This document shows, one piece after another, positions 15,833 through 23,127 of a stretch of 31,626 nucleotides of DNA (positions within the stretch are counted from its first letter, which is position 1; each line of letters begins with the position of its first letter). Both the position numbers and the translations under genes were made by a program. Origin of the DNA: Chloroflexota bacterium (GTDB taxonomy: Bacteria > Chloroflexota > Anaerolineae > B4-G1); contig JAAEPW010000546.1 in NCBI GenBank assembly GCA_024232355.1, positions 1 through 31,626 on the forward strand. Direction: 5' to 3'. The notes below the pieces were generated by a model, which was not told the origin of the DNA, made no database searches, and saw only the letters and a list, made by a program, of their open reading frames with translations.

Positions 15833-18325
15833 ATGAGAAAAGCAAATCAACAAACTTGGCTTGTCCTGCTCGTCTACGTCACGCTGACGATAATGATGAC
15901 CTGGCCCCTCACTGCCCAACTTGGAACACACCTGGCGGGCAACGGAGACATGATGGTGCACCAATGGACCTTTTGGTGGGTGAAACAGTCTATCCTGTCG
16001 GGACACAGCCCTTTTTACACCGACCTCATGTTCTATCCTCAGGGCGCATCGTTGGCCGCCCACAACTTTGCCTGGTTCCACATCATCGCCTGGCTGCCCC
16101 TACAAGCGATTGTGGGAAACATTGCAGCCTACAACCTGATCTTTATCGTCGCCTTTGCCCTGAACGGCTTTGCGATGTACTTGCTGGCCCACGAAATGAC
16201 GGGATCGAAACCGGCAGCCTTTATCGGCGGCCTGGTTGGCGGATTTTGGCCCTACGCCCTATCCCACTACGAGCACCCCAACCTGATCGTCACCTGCTGG
16301 GTTCCCTTGGCACTCGTTTACCTGCGCCGTACCCTGAAAAACGGGCAAAAGCGTGATGCCCTCTTGACCGCCTTTTTCCTATTTCTCACCGGGCTGACCC
16401 GCTGGCACCTGCTGATTATGGGCGGAATCATCATCGGCCTGTATCTGCTCTACAAATGTCTAACCGAAAAAGCCTGCCGCAGTCGTCGTACAGTGAGCAT
16501 GCTCGTGCTAGTAGGACTCGTCACCGGAATCTTGCTGATCCTCCCGGCGGCCCCCGTCGCCATCGCCCAATTGACCCGCACCAACCCAGAGGATATTTTT
16601 CTTGACGAACAGACCACCGGGCAAACCGACCTGCTGGCCTACGTGCTGCCCAGTCACTACAATCCTTTGTGGGGTGACGCGGTCCTCCCGCTTTACGAAA
16701 AATTCAAAGTCAATCAAGTCTACGTCCCTGTTCTCGGATACACCGTCATTGCACTGGCGCTATACGGCGCTGCCACAAACTGGCCGCAGGCTCGCTTCTG
16801 GATACTAGCAGCAGTCGTCTACGTGGCTCTAGCCATCGGCCCGCAACTGCGGATCAACGGCCAACTCTACCCTCAAATTCCCATGCCCTACCGCTTGGTA
16901 GGCGATGCATTCTTTATCCGCGTTCTGCGCAAACCCGACCGTTTCAACGTATTCCTGGGGCTCCCATTGGGAATGTTGGCGTCCTTGGGAATCCAGGCCA
17001 TGCTGCATCGCCGCCCCTTCAGCCAGCGTCCATTCTTGCTGATCGGCATAGCAGGCACATTGATCCTGGCCGAATACTGTCCGATCCCCTACACCACCAC
17101 CCTGCCTGCCATTCCAGCCTGGTACGGCCAACTGGCTCAAGAACCCGGCCAATTTGGCATCCTGGACCTGCCCACCCACAGCCACACCTACGACAAACAC
17201 TACATGCTCTACCAAACAACGCACGCCAAACCCCTGGTCGTGGGGCACGTCTCTCGTCCACCACGAGAAACCCTGGCATTTATCGAAAGCGTCCCCTACC
17301 TAACGTATGCACGTCAGCACAACGCTATGGACCCAGCCCTGACGGACGTATCACACCAACTGCGCCCCCTGGCCCGCGCGAACGTTCGATACATCGTCCT
17401 CCACAAGAAACTCGCCCGGACGAAGCAACTGGCTGCCTGGCAAAACTGGCTAACCTTTGACCCATATTACGAGGACGCCGACACAGCCGTCTACCGCACC
17501 ACCCCGCAACTGGGACACGATTTCGACCTGGCTCATTTGATGACGGACGAAATCGGCCTCATCTGGGCAACCCTTACGCCTACCCGCGCCATCCAAGCAA
17601 GCCTGATCGAGGCACACGTCCGTTGGGGGAGCACCGCCGCCCCTGATCAAGATTACGACGTCTGCCTGAACTTGGTCAGTGCCGGTCAGATCGCCCAATC
17701 ACGCTGTGAAACACTCTCCCCGACCTGGCCCACTTTCCGCTGGGAAGCAAACGAAGTCGTGCGTGGAACCCATGCCCTACAAATTGACCCTTTCCTGGAA
17801 GCCGGGACATACTCGGCGACATTGACCTTGGCGGACAGCGTCACCGGCGCAACGGCAGGACGACCTCATGTTCTGGCCTTGTTGCCCATAGAGACGCAGC
17901 CGCGCACCTTTGTAGAACCAAAGCCGGCGCACTCTTTCCACGTGGCCTGGGGAGACGATGTGCTTCTCCGGGGATATGACCTGGAAACTTTTTCAGACGT
18001 ACTTGAGCTGACCCTGTATTGGCAAGCTCAACGTAGAATGGATGCTTCCTACAAAATTTTCGTACACCTGATTGATACGAGTACTGGTGCTCTCGTCGTC
18101 CAGGCCGATACTGTGCCACGCCAATGGACGTACCCCACCACCTGGTGGGAGCGTGACGAAGTGATAAGAGATACCATCTCTCTACCCATGGACGGCGCAC
18201 CGCCAGGCCAGTATCACCTGATGATCGGCATCTACGACCAAGGGACAGGCGAGCGACCATCCGCCTATTCCGCCGAGGGCGAATACCCTGACGGAGCCAT
18301 CACCTTGACCACGGTGCAGCGTTAA
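15833..18325 (+). CDS. Polytopic GT-C-like membrane protein with C-terminal beta modules (copy B, second gene of the pair)
   Basis: This is a paralogue of the protein at 10235: GNGDMMVHQWTFWW (D39) in the first loop, MFYPQGASLAAHNF, AAYNLIFIVAF, QTDLLAYVLPSHYNPLWG and RINGQLYPQIPMPYRL. Ten or so helices fill residues 8-420. A soluble part follows, then a weak beta module near residue 572 and a good one from 708 (LYWQAQ, FVHLIDTSTG, IGIYDQGTGER). At 830 residues it matches copy A (840). It begins 1 nt after the previous stop (TAAG-ATG), with no strong ribosome-binding site. It completes the duplicated two-gene unit. Function inferred from context: an extracytoplasmic glycosyl transfer or polymer-handling step. 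Confidence 0.72.
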   Translation: MRKANQQTWLVLLVYVTLTIMMTWPLTAQLGTHLAGNGDMMVHQWTFWWVKQSILSGHSPFYTDLMFYPQGASLAAHNFAWFHIIAWLPLQAIVGNIAAYNLIFIVAFALNGFAMYLLAHEMTGSKPAAFIGGLVGGFWPYALSHYEHPNLIVTCWVPLALVYLRRTLKNGQKRDALLTAFFLFLTGLTRWHLLIMGGIIIGLYLLYKCLTEKACRSRRTVSMLVLVGLVTGILLILPAAPVAIAQLTRTNPEDIFLDEQTTGQTDLLAYVLPSHYNPLWGDAVLPLYEKFKVNQVYVPVLGYTVIALALYGAATNWPQARFWILAAVVYVALAIGPQLRINGQLYPQIPMPYRLVGDAFFIRVLRKPDRFNVFLGLPLGMLASLGIQAMLHRRPFSQRPFLLIGIAGTLILAEYCPIPYTTTLPAIPAWYGQLAQEPGQFGILDLPTHSHTYDKHYMLYQTTHAKPLVVGHVSRPPRETLAFIESVPYLTYARQHNAMDPALTDVSHQLRPLARANVRYIVLHKKLARTKQLAAWQNWLTFDPYYEDADTAVYRTTPQLGHDFDLAHLMTDEIGLIWATLTPTRAIQASLIEAHVRWGSTAAPDQDYDVCLNLVSAGQIAQSRCETLSPTWPTFRWEANEVVRGTHALQIDPFLEAGTYSATLTLADSVTGATAGRPHVLALLPIETQPRTFVEPKPAHSFHVAWGDDVLLRGYDLETFSDVLELTLYWQAQRRMDASYKIFVHLIDTSTGALVVQADTVPRQWTYPTTWWERDEVIRDTISLPMDGAPPGQYHLMIGIYDQGTGERPSAYSAEGEYPDGAITLTTVQR

Positions 18326-18326
18326 A

Positions 18327-21119
18327 ATGACCAAGACCAAAACACAAACCCAGAATCCAAGCACCCGAAACTGGCCTTTGCTCATTGGCCTGCTGCTCCT
18401 GGCCTTTGGATTGCGCATCTATCGTCTGGACGCCCAATCCATCTGGGTAGATGAAGGCATCAGCCTCCACTTGGCGATCTCTAGCCTGAGCGAGATTGTG
18501 GCCGACCGAGCCGCCAACATCCACCCGCCCCTCTACTTTTTCTTACTCAAGGGATGGGTCGCACTGACCGGCGTCAACACCTACAGCGCCCGTTTCCTCT
18601 CGGTAATGGGCAGCCTCTTGCAAGTGGCCGTCATCTATGCCGTCGCCCGTCGTTTGCTAAACCGCGCCACGGCCCAAATCGCTGCCTTGCTCACAACGCT
18701 ATCCCCTCTATCGATCATCTACGGCCAGGAAATTCGTACCTATGCTCTGCTGCCCCTCGTATACCTGATCTTGCTGGCGATCACATACAAGTTGACCCAA
18801 AAGCCTACTCCCAACCATCGCATAGCCTGGATACTTTTAGGCGTCGTCGAGGTGGTCGGACTGCACCTGCACTACACGGCCATCTTTCTCGTAGCCTACG
18901 CAGGCGCGTGGACGACACTCGCCTTTTGGAAACAAGGGCGCTGGGCCGACCTGCGCCGCTGGTTGATCACACAGCTTTTCGCCGCTCTCGCCTGCCTGCC
19001 CTGGCTAATCGCGGTCATAACCCACTGGTCCGACGTCCAGGATCGACTGGGAAGAGGCTTGGGCCTTGCAGACTCTGTCCCACTCAACTACCTGTTGAGC
19101 CAAGTCTGGGTCTTTCATCTGACCGGTCTGGCCGGTGCGGTCGGACTGGACACCACCCGCAAACTGGCCGATCTTGTACTCTTTTGCTTGATCCTACTAC
19201 TACTGCTACGGCTCCGTCATCCTTCCAGCCGCCGGATTGCGGCCCAACTGACAAGTCACTGGCTCGTCCCACTTGGCGCCGCCCTCCTCATCTGGACCGT
19301 GCGTTCCTTCTCCCACCCACGCTACATCTCACTCTACGTCCCCGGCCTGATCATCCTGACCGCCCATATCCTCCAGTCTCCCTCGCACATCACGTTTCAC
19401 GCATCCCGTTTCACGCATCACGTCTCACGTATCACACTAGCAATCAGCCTGAGTTTGATCTTTTTCCTGGGATTGAGAGCATACTTTTTCGATCCGAAAT
19501 TTTCCAAGGACGACGTGCGCGGCATAGCCCACTACCTGGAAGAAACCGCCGGGCCAAACGATCTGATCCTGATCCCCGAATCCGATTGGTCCCTCACCTT
19601 TGTCTACCGGGGCGAGAGCGCCGTCGAGATGCCTGCTCTGGCCAACAAACAAAGACTGTGGGCCGATTTGGCGCGCTGGACGACCCAACGCCAGCACGTC
19701 TTTGTGATAGACTACCGGCGCGATGTACGAGACTGGCGAGACATGGTCTTTTTCGCGTTAGAAAACGCTGGGCCCAAAGTCGCCCGCCGTGATTTCAAGG
19801 GCCTCACAGTCCATACCTACCGGCTGAACCGCCCGGTTGAGATGCCAACGCTGAACCCCCTCGAAACGCGTGCACGCTTTGATCCCCTCATTTTAACTCA
19901 CGCGTGGGTCGAGGACGAAACGCCTGCAGATACAGCAGTGACACTGGTGCTTCGCTGGCGTCTAGAGGAATCTACCGCCCAACGTTGCGGCCTGGCGATT
20001 CGCCTGTTAGACGTCGATGGCTGGCCCCTGGTCACCCGCGACGTCTTGCTCCTCGACGAGCAACTTCAGCCTACCGATTACTGGGCCGCAGGCCAAGAGA
20101 CAACGACCTACCACGTCCTGTCCATCCCGGCCGCTCTCCCCCCCCTGTCCTACACACTGAATCTCGGCCTGTACGAACAAACAGAGATCGGCCTGCATCC
20201 ATTGGACCTACTGGACAGCCAGGGCGCTCCCCAGGGACAATGGCTAGATATAGCCAGCGTTCACCTCGCAACCAGTCGGACCGACAACCCGTATGGAATC
20301 CAAATCATACCTCCGCCGCTTCCGCAACCGGCAGACCTGGCCGATGGCCTGCAACTCTTGGGCGCAGAGTTGGACCGTTCCGCCCTTGGACCCGGCCAAT
20401 CCCTCTTTGTGACCCTGCACTGGCAAGCGACCCGTTCGCCTCTGCCCGACCTACATCCTCAGTTAGCACTGGTGCAAGCGGGCCAGGAAGTGAGCGTCGT
20501 CGAATCAGCACCCGCCCTGGGCCGCTATCCAACCAGCCGCTGGCAAGATGGGGAAACCGTCGTCGAACACCGCCGCCTAGTTGTGCCGCTCACTGCCGCG
20601 GATGGCCCGGCAGACGTGACACTCGCCGTGGGAGATCAGCAACTCGTGCTGGGCCAAGTTGAGATCGACGCACAAGAACACACCTTTACCCCTCCTCCCA
20701 TCATCTATCCCCTGGACGTTCATCTCGGCCAGATCGCGCGGCTGCTCGGCTACGACCTGCCTTCCCATGCCATAGAAGGGCTATCCGCCGCCGAACCCAT
20801 CACGCTCACCCTCTATTGGCAAGCGTTAGCCGGAACAACAGACACCAACTATACGGTCTTTACCCACATCCTGGCCGCCGACGGTCATCTGGTGGGCGGA
20901 CACGACGGCCTGCCCCGAGGGGGCACTCGCCCTACGCTTGGCTGGATTCCGGACGAGATCGTGATCGACCAACACATAATGACCTTGCGCGAGCCTTACA
21001 CCGGTCCGACCCGCATCGAAGTGGGGCTATATGACCCCATCACTATGGAACGAGTAACAATATCAGGTGGAGAAACCTTTATCCTGCTGCCAACAATTCT
21101 GACCATCCAAGACAATTGA
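18327..21119 (+). CDS. GT39 (PMT/ArnT-like) glycosyltransferase with three C-terminal beta modules
   Basis: This is the most canonical GT39 member of the operon. After one helix, SIWVDEGISLHLA gives the DE motif (D42, E43), then NIHPPLYFFLLKGW, YSARFLSV and GQEIRTYALLPL follow, all typical of mannosyl/aminoarabinosyl transferases that use polyprenyl-phosphate sugars. About ten helices reach residue 390. A soluble part contains LIPESDWSLTFVYRG, and three beta modules start near residues 518, 674 and 803 (LHWQAT, LYWQAL, FTHILAADG). It has 930 residues. It starts 1 nt after the previous stop with no clear ribosome-binding site, so translation is probably coupled. A perfect-period heptamer array lies near residues 355-370, just before the last helix of the membrane domain. 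Confidence 0.82.
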   Translation: MTKTKTQTQNPSTRNWPLLIGLLLLAFGLRIYRLDAQSIWVDEGISLHLAISSLSEIVADRAANIHPPLYFFLLKGWVALTGVNTYSARFLSVMGSLLQVAVIYAVARRLLNRATAQIAALLTTLSPLSIIYGQEIRTYALLPLVYLILLAITYKLTQKPTPNHRIAWILLGVVEVVGLHLHYTAIFLVAYAGAWTTLAFWKQGRWADLRRWLITQLFAALACLPWLIAVITHWSDVQDRLGRGLGLADSVPLNYLLSQVWVFHLTGLAGAVGLDTTRKLADLVLFCLILLLLLRLRHPSSRRIAAQLTSHWLVPLGAALLIWTVRSFSHPRYISLYVPGLIILTAHILQSPSHITFHASRFTHHVSRITLAISLSLIFFLGLRAYFFDPKFSKDDVRGIAHYLEETAGPNDLILIPESDWSLTFVYRGESAVEMPALANKQRLWADLARWTTQRQHVFVIDYRRDVRDWRDMVFFALENAGPKVARRDFKGLTVHTYRLNRPVEMPTLNPLETRARFDPLILTHAWVEDETPADTAVTLVLRWRLEESTAQRCGLAIRLLDVDGWPLVTRDVLLLDEQLQPTDYWAAGQETTTYHVLSIPAALPPLSYTLNLGLYEQTEIGLHPLDLLDSQGAPQGQWLDIASVHLATSRTDNPYGIQIIPPPLPQPADLADGLQLLGAELDRSALGPGQSLFVTLHWQATRSPLPDLHPQLALVQAGQEVSVVESAPALGRYPTSRWQDGETVVEHRRLVVPLTAADGPADVTLAVGDQQLVLGQVEIDAQEHTFTPPPIIYPLDVHLGQIARLLGYDLPSHAIEGLSAAEPITLTLYWQALAGTTDTNYTVFTHILAADGHLVGGHDGLPRGGTRPTLGWIPDEIVIDQHIMTLREPYTGPTRIEVGLYDPITMERVTISGGETFILLPTILTIQDN
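19389..19437 (+). repeat. CATCACG/TTTCACG heptamer array in the GT39 gene
   Basis: Seven contiguous units: CATCACG, TTTCACG, CATCCCG, TTTCACG, CATCACG, TCTCACG, TATCACA. In frame they encode HITFHASRFTHHVSRI, a basic, His-rich loop just before a membrane helix. The period is uninterrupted, and the unit differs from the TTCATTG, AAACTCA and GAATTGC families elsewhere in the operon. Confidence 0.9.
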
Positions 21120-21127
21120 GGCCACTT

Positions 21128-23122
21128 ATGCCCACAACTCACAATCGCCATTCACAGATCGCAATACTTCTCCTCCTACTCGTCACCACCTGGCTCTACG
21201 CCCACGCGCTGGACTTTGGCTTTATTTGGGACGATCCTCTTTGGTACGGCCGCGTAGTAGGGAAACCGCTGAGGGAACTCGTCCGCCCAATGCCCAACTA
21301 TCACTTTTACCGGCCCACGTTGGTACTGTATAACCGCCTTTTCCTGCAACCAAATGGTTCTCTATCGGCTCCTTTGCTGCACGCCGCGCAGATCGGGTGG
21401 CATCTACTCAACATAGTCCTGGCCTACACTTTGAGCCGTCGCTTGAGACTGAGTAAATGGGTGGCCGTCGCAGTGAGTGGACTGATAGCTTGCTACCCCT
21501 TCTCGTACCAAGCAGTTGCGTGGGCTGCACCCGCCCAGCCTATGGCCGCAGCCCTGGGAAGTGGGGCGCTCCTAGTATATGCCGAGGCTCGCAAGAGACA
21601 AAGCAAACATCACCTGGCTATGGGCTTGGGAGTATTGTTGTTTTTGGTAGCCATGACCGTTCAAGAAGGGGCAATAGTTCTGGCTCCCCTCCCCCTGCTG
21701 ATGGAGTGGGTCTGGTACCGACGAAATCAAAACAAGATCACCTGGTGGCTGCCTCTGATTTACCCCCTCGTCGCAGCCGGATTCGCATTGCTATGGTTCC
21801 AAATCCCTCGTGAAGCTGGCTATACGGCTATGACCTTTGATAGTTCCGTGGCGCTCTACTTGCTCCAGGGTCTCGTCTTTCCTCTCCTTGGACGGCCAGG
21901 CGGCTATCCTCCCAATTCGACCATCACACCAGGAACGATGCTGATACTAACTGGTCTTACCCTTGGCATTCTTTTTATTGCCTCGTGGCGTGCTCGCCGG
22001 AACAAACAGGCCTTGTTTGGGTTGGCCTGGGCCGTATTGGGAATCATTCCTGTTGCTGCTGGACTGCGATACAACTATGTCAAACTAGCTTCGCGCCTAT
22101 TTTACTATTCCGGTCCAGGCATCGCATTATTCTGGGCCTGCGCCCTCTTGCCAAATATAGAGACCGGTTCTTTTGGCAAGCGCAGCGACAAAAACGTGCC
22201 TTTCTCCCCCAAATGGCAGACCATCAAAATCATCCTGTTGAGTCTGATCGTCTTTCAAAGCTGTTTGCTGATCACCAACTTTCGAGAAATGTACACCACT
22301 GGCATCACCCACCTGGCCGAACTGGTCGAGACAGTCCAGCCAAAAGACGCGCATCTGCTCTTTATCAACTTTCCTGACCGCTATGTCCCCAAGCGTCCTC
22401 CCTACCCGCTAGGCTACTGGGGCATGACCCTAGCCCCCGCCTCGGTGGACCTAAGTTCGTTCCCTGCCATCGCCGCCGGTAAACAGATCCATACAACCTC
22501 GCGCAGGATGCCACCAGTGGGCATCGAGGCACGCGACGCCGGATCCTATCAAATAGACATGCGGGGTGAAATCGCTCTTCCTGAAGAGGTCTATCGACTG
22601 GCCCACCAAATGGACGCCGTTTACTTGTCGCAATATTCCCTAGATGGCGACTTTGCTCTCCAGTGGGTCGGAGACGTCACTCTGGCCCCGTCAACCGAGT
22701 CTTGTCAATTGGCACAATTTGGTGAAACACTCTGTCTTCAACAGGCCCAAGTTGACCTGCAACTCGGTCAACTGAACCTCACCCTGACCTGGCTCAGTTT
22801 ATCGACAGCGCAACCCCACGACGCCGTCTTTGCCCACGTGGGCACACCCTACCAACCCCCCATCGCTCAGGACGACAACGACGTCTGGCTGGGTACGCTT
22901 CCATTGAACGTTTGTCAGCCGGGTGACATGATCCGCGAACGGCGCATCATTTTGCTTCCAGAAAATGCCAATTTGGAGCAATGTGAAATACGAATTGGGG
23001 TCTATAATCGAGTAACCGGCGAGCGCTTGCCCGCCAGAACACCGCAAGGTGACTCTCTGCTCGACAACGTACTCCCTCTCTCCATCCAGACCCACCCACA
23101 TGATTCCTCGCCCAATCAATGA
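21128..23122 (+). CDS. GT-C membrane glycosyltransferase (TMTC/PMT-like DD motif) with one C-terminal beta module; last operon gene
   Basis: The first helix is followed by FGFIWDDPLWYGR, with acidic pair D35-D36 as in DD-motif GT-C enzymes such as TMTC/PMT relatives, then YHFYRPTLVLYN. About eleven helices run to residue 380. An extracytoplasmic part with a degenerate single beta module follows from residue 511 (LTWLSL, FAHVGTP, IGVYNRVTGERLP). With 664 residues it is the shortest GT-C of the operon. The start is set at ATG 21128: GAGG at 21118-21121 lies 6 nt upstream. A TTG at 21116 is in frame but inside the previous stop codon and has no ribosome-binding site. The coding strand is less C-rich than in the upstream genes. 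It ends 5 bp from the stop of the convergent DUF1566 gene, with no terminator visible between them. Confidence 0.78.
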   Translation: MPTTHNRHSQIAILLLLLVTTWLYAHALDFGFIWDDPLWYGRVVGKPLRELVRPMPNYHFYRPTLVLYNRLFLQPNGSLSAPLLHAAQIGWHLLNIVLAYTLSRRLRLSKWVAVAVSGLIACYPFSYQAVAWAAPAQPMAAALGSGALLVYAEARKRQSKHHLAMGLGVLLFLVAMTVQEGAIVLAPLPLLMEWVWYRRNQNKITWWLPLIYPLVAAGFALLWFQIPREAGYTAMTFDSSVALYLLQGLVFPLLGRPGGYPPNSTITPGTMLILTGLTLGILFIASWRARRNKQALFGLAWAVLGIIPVAAGLRYNYVKLASRLFYYSGPGIALFWACALLPNIETGSFGKRSDKNVPFSPKWQTIKIILLSLIVFQSCLLITNFREMYTTGITHLAELVETVQPKDAHLLFINFPDRYVPKRPPYPLGYWGMTLAPASVDLSSFPAIAAGKQIHTTSRRMPPVGIEARDAGSYQIDMRGEIALPEEVYRLAHQMDAVYLSQYSLDGDFALQWVGDVTLAPSTESCQLAQFGETLCLQQAQVDLQLGQLNLTLTWLSLSTAQPHDAVFAHVGTPYQPPIAQDDNDVWLGTLPLNVCQPGDMIRERRIILLPENANLEQCEIRIGVYNRVTGERLPARTPQGDSLLDNVLPLSIQTHPHDSSPNQ

Positions 23123-23127
23123 GTTGG

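Noticed and set aside
18554..19792. 412-codon open frame in the +1 shadow of the GT39 gene
   Set aside because: Its product is an Arg/Pro/Ser-rich translation without motifs, and it lies wholly inside a well-supported GT39 gene with DE motif and helices. The C-rich skew removes stops from this frame.
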